DNA from: Comamonas sp.
Lineage (GTDB): Bacteria > Pseudomonadota > Gammaproteobacteria > Burkholderiales > Burkholderiaceae_C
Assembly (NCBI GenBank): GCA_028690035.1
Contig: JAQVCA010000004.1
Span: 124,001 to 188,000, forward strand
DNA: 64,000 nt
Direction: 5' to 3'
A program made the position numbers and the translations under genes. Under the pieces are notes generated by a model, which worked only from the letters and a program-made list of their open reading frames with translations, searched no databases and had not been told where the DNA came from. Shown one piece after another: positions 34,191-43,095 of this stretch (position 1 is its first letter; the number at the start of each line of letters is the position of its first letter).

Positions 34191-35420
34191 ATGCTCAAAA
34201 CCTCGTTGGACAAATCGAAGATCAAATTCCTGCTGCTCGAAGGCGTGCACGCCTCGGCGGTGCAGACCCTGAAAGCGGCGGGTTACACCAATGTGGAGCT
34301 GCTGCCCCAGGCGCTGGAGGGCGAGGAGCTCAAGCGCAAGATTGCCGATGCGCACTTTGTTGGCATCCGCTCGCGCACCCAGCTCACGCGCGAAGTGTTC
34401 GATGCCGCCAAAAAACTGGTGGCTGTCGGGTGCTTCTGCATTGGCACCAACCAGGTCGATCTGCAGGCGGCGCAGGAAAAAGGCGTGGTGGTGTTCAACG
34501 CGCCGTATTCCAACACGCGCTCGGTGGCCGAGCTGGTGCTGGGCGAGGCCATCTTGCTGCTGCGCGGCGTCCCGCAAAAGAATGCCGTGGCACATCGCGG
34601 CGGCTGGCTCAAGAGCGCCGACAACGCCTTTGAGATCCGTGGCAAGACGCTGGGCATCGTGGGCTATGGCTCGATCGGCACGCAGCTGTCGGTGCTGGCC
34701 GAGGGGCTGGGCATGCACGTGATTTTTCACGACGTGGTCGCCAAGCTGCCTTTGGGCAATGCCCAGCAGGCGGCCTCGCTGGAAGACTTGCTGGCGCGCA
34801 GCGACATCGTCACCCTGCATGTGCCCGAACTGCCCTCCACCCAGTGGATGATGGGCGAAAAAGAATTTGCCGCCATGAAGCCGGGCAGCATCTTCATCAA
34901 CGCCGCGCGCGGTACGGTGGTGGTGATCGATGCGCTGGTGCAGGCGCTGCGCAGCGGCAAGCTGCTGGGCGCGGCCATCGATGTGTTCCCCGTGGAACCC
35001 AAGAGCAACAAGGACGAGTTCATCTCGCCCCTGCGCGGTCTGGACAATGTGATTTTGACGCCGCACGTGGGCGGCTCCACCATGGAGGCCCAGGCCAACA
35101 TTGGCTTGGAAGTGGCCGACAAGCTGGTGCGCTACAGCGACAACGGCACCACCATCTCGGCGGTGAATTTCCCCGAGGTGGCTTTGCCCGAGCACCCGGG
35201 CCAGAACCGCATCCTGCACGTACACCGCAACGTGCCGGGCGTGCTCTCGGCCATCAACCAGGTGTTTGCTGAAAACGGCATCAACGTGGCCGGTCAGTAC
35301 CTGCGCACCAACGAGCAGGTGGGCTATGTGGTGATCGATCTGGCGCCCGGTTCCTCGGCGCTGGCCCTGGAAAAGCTGGCCCAAATCCCCGGCACCCTGC
35401 GCTGCCGCGTGCTGTTCTAA
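34191..35420 (+). CDS. serA: D-3-phosphoglycerate dehydrogenase SerA
   Basis: A 409-residue enzyme, the first step of serine biosynthesis (3-phosphoglycerate to 3-phosphohydroxypyruvate, NAD-dependent); E. coli SerA has 410. Visible: the substrate-domain segment GCFCIGTNQVDL, NAD-binding GKTLGIVGYGSIGTQL, the catalytic His in ILTPHVGGSTMEAQ, and a C-terminal ACT domain (HVHRNVPGVLSAINQVFAE) for serine feedback. The ATG at MLKTSLDKSKIKF has GGGAG at a good distance; an ATG six bases upstream is too close to it. Confidence 0.97.
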   Translation: MLKTSLDKSKIKFLLLEGVHASAVQTLKAAGYTNVELLPQALEGEELKRKIADAHFVGIRSRTQLTREVFDAAKKLVAVGCFCIGTNQVDLQAAQEKGVVVFNAPYSNTRSVAELVLGEAILLLRGVPQKNAVAHRGGWLKSADNAFEIRGKTLGIVGYGSIGTQLSVLAEGLGMHVIFHDVVAKLPLGNAQQAASLEDLLARSDIVTLHVPELPSTQWMMGEKEFAAMKPGSIFINAARGTVVVIDALVQALRSGKLLGAAIDVFPVEPKSNKDEFISPLRGLDNVILTPHVGGSTMEAQANIGLEVADKLVRYSDNGTTISAVNFPEVALPEHPGQNRILHVHRNVPGVLSAINQVFAENGINVAGQYLRTNEQVGYVVIDLAPGSSALALEKLAQIPGTLRCRVLF

Positions 35421-35438
35421 CTGGCATATGGCCCGCTT

Positions 35439-36887
35439 GTGAGCGACGTTCTGCCCTCCAGCCCTGCTGCCAGCACCAGCAGCTTGTCTGCACCTGCGGC
35501 GGGCTTGCCGTCGGGGAATGCTTCTGTATCCGTAGCTGCTGGCGCAGTACCAGCAAGCGTTGCGGGCAGTTTTTCTTCTCAAGCGCAAACCCAAGGGGTG
35601 CCGAGTCAGTCCGCGCCCGCGCCTGCGGTTTTGGTGGCAGGTGCTCCGACTTCCCCTGCCCCGGCGTCGGTACAGACGTCCCAGACCGTGCAGGCGACCC
35701 AGGCCGTCCAGGCCGTGGTGGCTACCAGCGCCACTGCGCCCGCTGCGCAAGTGGCTGTGGCCGCCGCCCAGGCGGCGCTGGCCAGCGCGGTGCATTTGTC
35801 GCCCCAGGCGCAGCAGGCGGTGCGCGTGGAGGCCTTTACCCAGTTGGTGGCGCAGTTGGTGCAACAGGTGGTGCAACAGGCCGGGGGCGGGCAGCTGCCG
35901 GCCAGCGCCTGGCCCGCCCAGGGCGTGGCCCCGGCGCTGCAGGCGCTGCTGTCCAGTCTGGTGCAACAGGCCACCGTGGGGCAGGCCTTGCCCCAGCAGC
36001 TGGTCAGTGTCCAGGCCTGGCCGCAAAGCCTGCTGCAGGCCGTGTTGCAGCAAGCCGGGCAACAGGCCAGGGTCGGGACTGCGGGCGCAGCCATGCTGGC
36101 ATCCGCCAATCCCGCCACGGGCCAGCCCATGCCTGCGGCCACGGCCAGTGCGCCCGCCGCGCGTGCGGCGACGGTGGCCATTCCGGCGCTGCAAAACTGG
36201 CTGGTGCTGCAAGGCAGTATCCAGGCGCAAGATGGTGTGCGCGGCATGAGCCTGACGCTCAAAGTGCCCCAGGCCTGGGCGCAGGCCCAGGCGGCGCTGG
36301 GCTCCGGCGCAGCCAAAGCCGGTGCAGGCGTGGCGGCCAGCGTCTCTGCGGCCCCTGGGGGGCACAGCGCCGTACCTGGTGCCGCAGCGACTGCGCCATC
36401 AGGGCCGATGGGCTTTGGCGCGCTGCTGGGGGGCGTGCAGCTGCCCTTTGCGGGCAGTGTGCAGCAGCTGACCAGCTCGGCCTTTGGCCTGGTCTTGCAG
36501 CCCCAGGCGCTGCCGGGTACGCCGCAGGCCATCCAAGCGCAATTGCAACTGCTGCGCACCAGCGCCATCTTGCAGCTGGAGCTGCAACCCTTACCCGCTC
36601 AGGCGGCGCAGCAGGCGGTGCAAGCCGCCGCAGCCTACACCCCGGCGCAGCTGGTGCCGCAGGAATGGCTGTCGCTGCTGCAAGGCCGGGTGACCGATCC
36701 CTGGGTGCAGATGGCGCAGCTGCAGGCCAGCGGCTACGCGCCGCGCCAGCAGCCCCATGCGGGCGAGCAGGCGGGCTTGTGCGTTATCGAGGGCTGCCAG
36801 TACCTGGGCCGCGCCGTCTGCGCGCAGCCGTTTTGCGCGCAGATGAACTACCTGTGGTCGGTGGCGCGGGCGCAAAGCCGCGCGTAG
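35439..36887 (+). CDS. Ala/Gln-rich protein of unknown function
   Basis: A 482-residue protein not recognised. The first about 350 residues are low in complexity (Ala, Gln, Pro, Val, Ser), with repeated heptad-like QxAxxQA stretches. The last about 130 residues are more complex, with LQLELQPLPAQAAQQ, EWLSLLQGRVTDPWVQMAQLQASGY and a cysteine-containing end. Its layout recalls FliK-type hook-length rulers but no firm motif supports this. It begins with GTG 19 bases after the serA stop; a four-codon ATG frame (35428) overlaps this start. It is possibly co-transcribed with serA. Confidence 0.6.
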   Translation: MSDVLPSSPAASTSSLSAPAAGLPSGNASVSVAAGAVPASVAGSFSSQAQTQGVPSQSAPAPAVLVAGAPTSPAPASVQTSQTVQATQAVQAVVATSATAPAAQVAVAAAQAALASAVHLSPQAQQAVRVEAFTQLVAQLVQQVVQQAGGGQLPASAWPAQGVAPALQALLSSLVQQATVGQALPQQLVSVQAWPQSLLQAVLQQAGQQARVGTAGAAMLASANPATGQPMPAATASAPAARAATVAIPALQNWLVLQGSIQAQDGVRGMSLTLKVPQAWAQAQAALGSGAAKAGAGVAASVSAAPGGHSAVPGAAATAPSGPMGFGALLGGVQLPFAGSVQQLTSSAFGLVLQPQALPGTPQAIQAQLQLLRTSAILQLELQPLPAQAAQQAVQAAAAYTPAQLVPQEWLSLLQGRVTDPWVQMAQLQASGYAPRQQPHAGEQAGLCVIEGCQYLGRAVCAQPFCAQMNYLWSVARAQSRA

Positions 36888-36914
36888 GCCGGGGAGCAGG
36901 TCAGCGCACGGGGG

Positions 36915-37643
36915 CTATGCCCCATCGCTGGCGATGCGGCCATCGACCAGTTCGATCGTGCGGTCGCATTGCGCCGAGATGCGCGGATCGTGCGTGACCA
37001 TCAGCAGCGCGCAGCCAAATTCGCGGTTGCAGGCGCGAAACAGCGCAAACACCTCGGCGGCCGAGCGGCTGTCCAGATTGCCGGTGGGCTCATCGGCCAG
37101 CAACAGTGCGGGCTGGGTGATCAGTGCACGCGCCACGGCCACGCGCTGCTGCTGCCCGCCAGAGAGCTGCCCGGGGCGGCTGTGCAGCCATTTGCCCAGC
37201 CCCACGCGCTCGAGCAAATCCTGCGCCAGCGCGCGTTGGGCGCTGCTGGGCTGGCCCCCGGCCAGCATGAGGGGCATGAGCACGTTTTCCAGCGCCGTGA
37301 AGGCCCCGAGCAGGTGGTGGAACTGAAAAACAAAACCGATGCTGCGCCCGCGCAGGGCGGTGCGCTGGGCATCGTCCATGCGGCTGGTGGGCTGGCCCAG
37401 CAGGTACAGCTCGCCGCTGCTGGGGGTGTCCAGCAGGCCGATCAGGTTCAGCAGTGTGCTTTTGCCCGAGCCCGAGCTGCCCACCAGCGCCGCAAAGTCC
37501 TGGCGTTGCAGGGTCAGGTCGATGTCGTGCAGCACCTGCACCTCGGTGGGTTGGCCCACGTGGTAGCGTTTGCACAAGCCCTGCAGGCGCAGCACTGCTT
37601 GCGTGCGCGCAGGCCCAGGGGGGATGCTTGGGGATTCATGCAT
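36915..37643 (-). CDS. ABC transporter ATP-binding protein (MacB/LolD type)
   Basis: A 242-residue ATPase: Walker A GSSGSGKSTLLNLIGLL, Q-loop region GFVFQFHHLLGAFTALEN, signature LSGGQQQRVAVARAL, Walker B LLLADEPTGNLD. The FQFHHLLGAFTALENVLMPL segment is characteristic of LolD/MacB-family nucleotide-binding domains. It overlaps the permease gene by eight bases and ends the three-gene minus-strand operon. Confidence 0.94.
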   Translation of the reverse strand: MHESPSIPPGPARTQAVLRLQGLCKRYHVGQPTEVQVLHDIDLTLQRQDFAALVGSSGSGKSTLLNLIGLLDTPSSGELYLLGQPTSRMDDAQRTALRGRSIGFVFQFHHLLGAFTALENVLMPLMLAGGQPSSAQRALAQDLLERVGLGKWLHSRPGQLSGGQQQRVAVARALITQPALLLADEPTGNLDSRSAAEVFALFRACNREFGCALLMVTHDPRISAQCDRTIELVDGRIASDGA

Positions 37644-38838
37644 GGCGAATGGCCTCCACCGGGTCCAGTTGCGCGGCGCGGCGCGCCGGGATGGCAGCCG
37701 CCACCACGCCGGTCAAGGTGGCCAGGGCCGCAGCCAGCACCGGCAGCCACGGATCGATCGGTACGTAGAACAGGTTCTGCGCAAAGGTGTTGAAAACGGC
37801 CACCAGCCCATAGCTGGCGGCACTGCCCAGCAGCGAGCCCAGCAGGCCCAGTACCGCGCCTTGCAGCAAAAAGATGCGCAGCATCTGCCTGCGCGTGGCC
37901 CCCATGGCGCGCAGGATGCCGATTTCGCGCGTGCGCTGCACCACACTGACGGCCAGCACGCTGGCAATGCCCAGCGCCACGCTCAGGGCCACAAAGAGGC
38001 TGATCATCTGGGTGGACAGGCGCTGCGACTGCAAAGCGTTCATCAGCTGGGTGTTGGTGGCGATCCAGCTTTGCGCCTTCAGCCCGGTCAGGCGCGCGAT
38101 CTGCTCGGCCACGCGCTGCGCGTCAAAAATCTGGTGCAGTTTGACTTCCAGCACGGTGGCAGCGCCCGGCAGATTCAGCAGCGATTGCGTCGGCTGCATG
38201 CCCAGATAGACGTAGCGCGCATCCAGCTCGCGCACGCCCAGGTGAAAGATGCCTGCCACGTTGACCACGCTTTCGCGGCCCTGGCCCGCGTCCAGCCGCA
38301 GCTTGTCGCCCATGCGCAGACCCAGGTCGGCGGCCAGCTGGCTGCCGATGACGGCATCTTGCGCATCCAGGCGAAAACTGCCCGCCACCATGGCATCTTG
38401 CAGATCGACGATGCGCCGGTAGCGCACCGGGTCCACGCCCAGCAGGGCCACCGACATCGATGCCTGCCCGCGTCGTGCAAACGCGGGCCCAGAGATCAGC
38501 GGCGAGACGGCGCTGAGCTGCGGCAAGCCATCGAGCAGATCGCGCACCTGCTGCCAGTTGTTGATGGAGCGCAGGCGCTGCGCGCGTTGGTCCTCCAGCA
38601 CCAGCTGCACATGGCCAGGCGGTGCGGGGGCAATGAGGTTGCGCTCCTGCGGCGGCTCCACCTTGATGTGTGCCTGTGTGCCCAGGGTGCGCTCGATGAT
38701 GTTGCTTTGCAGCCCGGCAATCAGCGCCGACAGAAACACCAGCACCGCCACACCTACGGCGATGCCAATCAAAATCAACGTGCTTTGTGCCTTGCCTTCG
38801 CGCAGAAAGCGCAGCGCAATCGTCCACTCGATCCACAT
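37636..38838 (-). CDS. ABC transporter permease (MacB/LolC FtsX-type)
   Basis: A 400-residue FtsX-fold permease: one N-terminal helix (residues 19-40), a large periplasmic domain (MacB_PCD, about 45-265), and three C-terminal helices starting near residue 270 with MISLFVALSVALGIASVLAVSVVQRTREIGILRAMGATRRQ, which carries the coupling-helix motif RTREIGILRAMGA. Paired with a periplasmic adaptor and the ATPase it makes a mechanotransmission efflux system; the substrate is unknown. Confidence 0.92.
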   Translation of the reverse strand: MWIEWTIALRFLREGKAQSTLILIGIAVGVAVLVFLSALIAGLQSNIIERTLGTQAHIKVEPPQERNLIAPAPPGHVQLVLEDQRAQRLRSINNWQQVRDLLDGLPQLSAVSPLISGPAFARRGQASMSVALLGVDPVRYRRIVDLQDAMVAGSFRLDAQDAVIGSQLAADLGLRMGDKLRLDAGQGRESVVNVAGIFHLGVRELDARYVYLGMQPTQSLLNLPGAATVLEVKLHQIFDAQRVAEQIARLTGLKAQSWIATNTQLMNALQSQRLSTQMISLFVALSVALGIASVLAVSVVQRTREIGILRAMGATRRQMLRIFLLQGAVLGLLGSLLGSAASYGLVAVFNTFAQNLFYVPIDPWLPVLAAALATLTGVVAAAIPARRAAQLDPVEAIRHA

Positions 38839-38841
38839 GGC

Positions 38842-40089
38842 TTAGGTGCCCTGAGTGGTGGTGGTCGATGGCGCGGGCTGCGCAGGCAGTCCGGGCTGGG
38901 GGCGGGCCTGCACGCGCACGCGCTGGCCGCTTTGTAGGGTGGCCGGGGCATCGGCCAGCACCCAGTCGCCCGCCTGCAGGCCAGCGGTGACCTCGGTGTG
39001 CGCCATACCGCGCAGGCCCAGTTGCAGCGCGCGGCGTGCGGCACGGCCTTGCTCCACCACCCACACCTGGGGGCGTGCGGGGTCGCTCAGGTCCAGGGCA
39101 TCGTTGGGCACCACCAGCGCCTGCTCGCGCTGGGCGGTGTGCAGGTTGACCGACACCGTCATGTCTTGGCGCAGAAAAGGTGGCACCGGCGCCACCGTCA
39201 GGCGCGCGTCCACCGTGCCGCGCTGGGGATCGATGCTGGGTGCCAGGAAGTCCAGCTGCGCGGCAAACGGCTCGGTCGGGTAGGCATCGGCGATGCAGGT
39301 GGCCTGTTGCCCCAGGGCCAGCACGTGCAGATTCTTTTCGTCCAGCGCCACCAGCACTTCGGTGGCACCGTCGGGGGCCAGCTCAAACAGTACCTGCCCG
39401 GGCTGCACCAGATCGCCCGGCTCGGCATGGCGTGTGAGCACCGTGCCCGCCAGCTCGGCGCGGATGGTGGCCTTGTCCAGCTGCGCCTGCGCTTGGGCCA
39501 GCTGGGCCTGGGCTTGGCGCTCCAGCGCTTGGCCGGGCTGCAGGGCGCGTGCTTGCAGCTGGGCCTGCTCTGCCTGGGTGCGAGCCAAAGATTCGGCCTG
39601 CTGCGCTTGCTCCAGCACTTCGGGGGTGACGGCCTGCTGCGCGGCCAGCACGCGGCGGCGCTCCAGCTCGCGCTGCGCTTGCTGCCATTGGCGCTGGGCC
39701 TGTTGCGCGGCCAGCACGGCCTGGGGCCGGGTGGTGTTGCGCAGCTCCTGCAGCGCGGCGCGGGCTTGCTGCACCTGGGCCTGCAGATCGTCGGCGCGCA
39801 GCACCGCCAGCACATCGCCGGGGCGCACGCGGTCGCCTTCACGCACGCGCCGCTCCAGCACCACGGCGGTGATGGGGCTGCCCACTTGGGTGCGCGAGGG
39901 GGTGGTGATGCGTCCCGTGGCCACCACGGTCTGCACCAGGGGTTGTGCGGCCACCTGGTAGGCATCCAGTCGGGGACCGGCCATTTTTTGTGTGCCGATC
40001 CAGCCAGCCGCGGCCAGCACGAGGGCGGTCGCAGCGCCAATCCAGAGGGAACGAGGCCGCATGGTGGTCAATCCATATGGGTGCCGCAT
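38842..40089 (-). CDS. Efflux periplasmic adaptor subunit (HlyD/MacA type)
   Basis: A 415-residue adaptor: signal-anchor (about residues 14-32), lipoyl half (TPSRTQVGSPITAVVLERRVREGDRVRPGDVLAVL), a long coiled-coil hairpin of Ala/Gln/Arg-rich heptads (about 105-215), second lipoyl half and a beta-barrel (about 220-370). It should link the permease to an outer membrane channel. No TolC-type gene is nearby. The start at 40089 is one base from the preceding CoA-transferase stop; a second ATG at 40062 is possible. Three base pairs separate it from the permease. Confidence 0.9.
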   Translation of the reverse strand: MRHPYGLTTMRPRSLWIGAATALVLAAAGWIGTQKMAGPRLDAYQVAAQPLVQTVVATGRITTPSRTQVGSPITAVVLERRVREGDRVRPGDVLAVLRADDLQAQVQQARAALQELRNTTRPQAVLAAQQAQRQWQQAQRELERRRVLAAQQAVTPEVLEQAQQAESLARTQAEQAQLQARALQPGQALERQAQAQLAQAQAQLDKATIRAELAGTVLTRHAEPGDLVQPGQVLFELAPDGATEVLVALDEKNLHVLALGQQATCIADAYPTEPFAAQLDFLAPSIDPQRGTVDARLTVAPVPPFLRQDMTVSVNLHTAQREQALVVPNDALDLSDPARPQVWVVEQGRAARRALQLGLRGMAHTEVTAGLQAGDWVLADAPATLQSGQRVRVQARPQPGLPAQPAPSTTTTQGT

Positions 40090-41196
40090 TCAGCTCTGCC
40101 AGGCACTGCCACCGCTGGCCAGAGCCTGCAGCACCTGGGCGGTGTGCGCCCCGGCAGGGCCACTGGGGTTGATGGGGTAGGGCGCCGAGCCAAAGCGCGG
40201 GGCGGGGCTGGCCTGCAGGGTGCCACCGTCGTGGGCGTACACGCTGCGTGCTTGCAAATGGGGGTGCTGGGCGGCCGCCTGGGGGCTGAGCACGGCGGCA
40301 AAGCAGGCATCGCTGCCTTCCAGCAACGCCTGCCAGTGCGCTTGCGGGTGCTGCAGAAAGAGGGCTGCCAGCCGTGCGCGGCGCCGTGGCCAGGCACTGC
40401 GCTCCCACTGGTCGCCGGTGAATTCCGGGTCGTCCTGCAGGCCCAGCGTATGCAGCAGCAGTTGGTAGAACTGCGCCTCGATGGGGCCAATGGTGATGTG
40501 CTCGCCATCGGCGCAGACATAGGTGTCGTAAAACGGCGCGGTGGTGTGCAGGCTGGTGTCGCGTGTCTCGCCCACCAGGCCGGTGGCGCGCATGCTCAAC
40601 ATCAGGTTGAGCATGTGTGCAGCGCCATCGACGATGGCCGCATCGACCACGCAGCCCTGGCCCGTTGCGCGCGCTTGCAGCACGCCGCTGAGCACGCCGG
40701 TCATCAGGTACAGCGCGCCGCCGCCAATGTCGCCCAGCACGCCAAACGGGGGCACGGGGCGCGCATCGGCCGGGCTGCAGCCCCACATGGCCCCCGACAG
40801 CGCCGCGTAGTTGGCATCGTGCCCAGCGGTGTGCGCCAGCGGGCCGTGCTGGCCCCAGCCGGTCATGCGGCCATAGACCAGCGCGGGGTGGATGGCGTGG
40901 CACTCCTGCGGGCCCAGGCCCAGGCGCTCCATGCTGCCGGGGCGCATGCCTTCGATCAGCACATCGGTATCGCGCACCAGCTGCAGCGCCAGGGCGCGGC
41001 CCTCAGGGGTTTTCAGGTCGGTGAACACCGAGCGCTTGCCCCGGTTGAGCAGGTCGCCGGTGATGGGCGTGCCGCTGCTGGGGCGCACCAGGCTGATGAC
41101 ATCGGCGCCCAGATCGGCCAGATGCATGGCGCAAAACGGGCCGGGGCCCAGGCCACCGATCTCCAGGACGCGCAGACCTTGTAAAACTTTTTGCAT
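40090..41196 (-). CDS. CaiB/BaiF family CoA transferase (alpha-methylacyl-CoA racemase-like)
   Basis: A 368-residue class III CoA transferase: QGLRVLEIGGLGPGPFCAMHLADLGADVISLVRP is the family N-terminal motif, followed by LNRGKRSVFTDLKTPEGR with the usual CoA-contacting Arg-Lys-Ser region and the catalytic Asp in AGHDANYAALSGAM. The sequence is closer to alpha-methylacyl-CoA racemases than to formyl-CoA transferases. A start at MQKVLQG is supported by AAGGAGA seven bases upstream. It sits directly before the MacAB-type set, probably in one transcript, without obvious functional link. Confidence 0.88.
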   Translation of the reverse strand: MQKVLQGLRVLEIGGLGPGPFCAMHLADLGADVISLVRPSSGTPITGDLLNRGKRSVFTDLKTPEGRALALQLVRDTDVLIEGMRPGSMERLGLGPQECHAIHPALVYGRMTGWGQHGPLAHTAGHDANYAALSGAMWGCSPADARPVPPFGVLGDIGGGALYLMTGVLSGVLQARATGQGCVVDAAIVDGAAHMLNLMLSMRATGLVGETRDTSLHTTAPFYDTYVCADGEHITIGPIEAQFYQLLLHTLGLQDDPEFTGDQWERSAWPRRRARLAALFLQHPQAHWQALLEGSDACFAAVLSPQAAAQHPHLQARSVYAHDGGTLQASPAPRFGSAPYPINPSGPAGAHTAQVLQALASGGSAWQS

Positions 41197-41253
41197 GCTT
41201 GTCTCCTTGTTATGAAATTGTGAGCTGCCACCGCTCAATGGGTAAAGATTTTT

Positions 41254-41300
41254 AGTGCTTTTAAGCTGAAAAACCTTTTTCAATCAGCGGCTGCAGCTAT
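41254..41300. repeat. Dispersed repeat end after the AlbA_2 gene
   Basis: Ends CAGCGGCTGCAGCTAT, like the other AGCTAT-family ends. The last bases overlap the stop codon of the minus-strand AlbA_2 gene (41297-41299). Confidence 0.55.
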
Positions 41301-42964
41301 GTTTTTGGATGGTCTGGGGCCTCGGCATGGTTCTCGCTGGCCGGGCTGGCCCCGCCCAGGCGTTGGCGCCCGGCCGGGGTGATGCGGTACTTTTGCAGGC
41401 GGCTGTTGGGCTTGTCGGGGATGGTGCGTGCCATCAGCCCGGACTCCAGCGCAGGCGACAGGTAGAGCTTTTCAAAATTGTCGCGGCCTTTGAGCTGGAG
41501 TTTTTCCATCAGCTCTTTGCGGCTGCATTCGCCCTGGGCGGCCACTGCCAGCAGCAGGCCCACCGGCCCCGAGGCCTGCCCCGTGGCCGCCGCACCGACT
41601 TGCATCTTGCCCTGACTTGCCACTTGCATCGTGACTTGTCTTGTTTCTTGCCTTGTGACTTGACCTTCTTCTTGTACTGCGTCTTGTCCTGTATCTTGCC
41701 TTGTAACTTGCCTTGCCTTGGGCGAAGGAGGCAGGGCAACTGGCTGTACCCATTGCGGGGCAGGACGGCGTAGGACAGCGCGGAATTGGTGGTCGCTGGC
41801 TTCGCTGTGCAGTTCGGTCTGGGGCCACTGCTGCAGGGCGTGTGCAAGGCCGCTGCCCATGCCCCGGTAGGGCAGCAGGCGAAAAGCGTGTTCGCTCAAG
41901 GTGGGGTTGCGCCGGTGTGCCTGGCCCTGGCGCACGGCCTCCAGGTTCAGCCCATCGGGCAGGTGGCCGGGGCTGACAATTTCTATGCGGTCGGACAACA
42001 CCAGCACGCGGATCGGGGCGTTGACCAGGTAGTCGCGGTGGACCAGGGCATTGACCAGCAGCTCTTGCAGGGCGGTTTCGGCCACCTCCAGCTGGCCCGG
42101 TGTGTGGACGCTGTGCTCGCCTTGCACGCGGTGCAGGTTGCGTTTGATGAAGGCCAGCGCCTCGGTGTACTGCTGAGCCAGCGTGCCGCCGATGTCCTGG
42201 CGGTCCAGGTAGCGCGTATCGCTTGGGCTGGTGCCGGGGAATGCAATGGCCTGGATGCAGCAGGCCGGGCGCCAGCGCTGCGGCTCGCGCCCAAACAGCA
42301 GCAGGCCCGACAGGTTGAGCTCGCCGCCATCGCCCAGGCCCAGCTGGCGCAGCACCACCTCCAGCGGCAGTTGGGGGTAGTGGCTGGTGGGGTGGGCACC
42401 GCCGTCCAGGGGCGCATCGCTGGGGGCTCCATAGTGGCGCTGCAGGTAGTGGCGCAGGGCAGGCTCGTCCAGATCGGCGCAGCTGGTCTGTGCCACGGGC
42501 ACCACGTCCACATACACCAGCCCGGCGCGCTGGAACCGGCGCAGCGTCTCTTCGCGTGCGGTGACGTGGCGCTTGCCCACGCCCTGTTTCACCCAAATGC
42601 GCCCCAACTTGTCCAGGTAGGGTTTGGACAGCCCATCGGGCACGATGGCGTGGATCACCAGCCCCTGCGCGGTGGCGTGGTTGTGCGTGTGCAGCTCAAT
42701 GGCTGGGCACACCTGCGTGCTGGCGGTCTGGCTGAGCAGCTGGTGGATGCGGCGCACTTCGGCCATGTCCAGCGCGGCGATGCTGCCGTCGTCGCCGACG
42801 CCGATCAGCAGGCTGCCGCCGCCGCTGTTGGCAAAGGCCACCAGCTCGGTGGCCAGGGTGTCGGCATCGTCCAGGGTGCGCCGAAACTGGCGCTGGCTGT
42901 CTTCACCCAGTGCGATGTGCTCCAGCAGCTGGGCCGTGGTGAGGGGAGGGGGGGTCATACGCAC
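41297..42964 (-). CDS. ATP-binding regulator with AlbA_2 (Schlafen-like) domain
   Basis: A 555-residue protein: N-terminal AlbA_2 domain (about residues 15-140, ELVAFANSGGGSLLIGVGDDG and YLDKLGRIWVKQGVGKRHV), a central HATPase-like part (about 270-400; ALQELLVNALVHRDYLVNAPIR and LPYRGMGSGLAHAL), a low-complexity tandem-repeat segment (about 420-460) and a C-terminal winged-helix part (about 470-555). Such proteins are often called RecG-like or divergent AAA-4 transcriptional regulators. The function is unknown. It is a single gene between two dispersed repeats. Confidence 0.75.
   Translation of the reverse strand: MRMTPPPLTTAQLLEHIALGEDSQRQFRRTLDDADTLATELVAFANSGGGSLLIGVGDDGSIAALDMAEVRRIHQLLSQTASTQVCPAIELHTHNHATAQGLVIHAIVPDGLSKPYLDKLGRIWVKQGVGKRHVTAREETLRRFQRAGLVYVDVVPVAQTSCADLDEPALRHYLQRHYGAPSDAPLDGGAHPTSHYPQLPLEVVLRQLGLGDGGELNLSGLLLFGREPQRWRPACCIQAIAFPGTSPSDTRYLDRQDIGGTLAQQYTEALAFIKRNLHRVQGEHSVHTPGQLEVAETALQELLVNALVHRDYLVNAPIRVLVLSDRIEIVSPGHLPDGLNLEAVRQGQAHRRNPTLSEHAFRLLPYRGMGSGLAHALQQWPQTELHSEASDHQFRAVLRRPAPQWVQPVALPPSPKARQVTRQDTGQDAVQEEGQVTRQETRQVTMQVASQGKMQVGAAATGQASGPVGLLLAVAAQGECSRKELMEKLQLKGRDNFEKLYLSPALESGLMARTIPDKPNSRLQKYRITPAGRQRLGGASPASENHAEAPDHPKT
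41605..41720 (-). repeat. Degenerate tandem coding repeat in the AlbA_2 gene
   Basis: Repeats of a CTTGCCTTGTGACTTG-like unit (plus strand) encode QVTRQDT, GQVTRQETRQVT and related units in the regulator. In relatives this position carries runs of QVT; here the units have diverged, mixing in Ala, Glu and Lys. Confidence 0.6.
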
Positions 42965-42984
42965 ACAAATGCTGGGTTTTATAA

Positions 42985-43062
42985 GAGCTACTGCCGCTTG
43001 CCAGACGGGCGTTTCAGAGGTTTTTGTATCTGAAACACATGCTGGATAAGCGGCAGTAGCTA
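42985..43062. repeat. Dispersed repeat with perfect terminal inverted repeats
   Basis: AGCTACTGCCGCTT (42986-42999) and AAGCGGCAGTAGCT (43048-43061) are perfect 14-base complements. Inside, GTTTCAGA (43011-43018) and TCTGAAAC (43029-43036) form a second 8-bp hairpin. The element lies between the AlbA_2 gene and the metH half-gene. Confidence 0.8.
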
Positions 43063-43095
43063 TGGTTTTAGTTTTGGGTGTGGGACGGTAGCGGT

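Noticed and set aside
38998-41184. 728-codon open frame on the plus strand
   Set aside because: Antisense to the periplasmic adaptor and CoA transferase genes; composition is His/Gly/Ala-rich and crosses two genuine genes.
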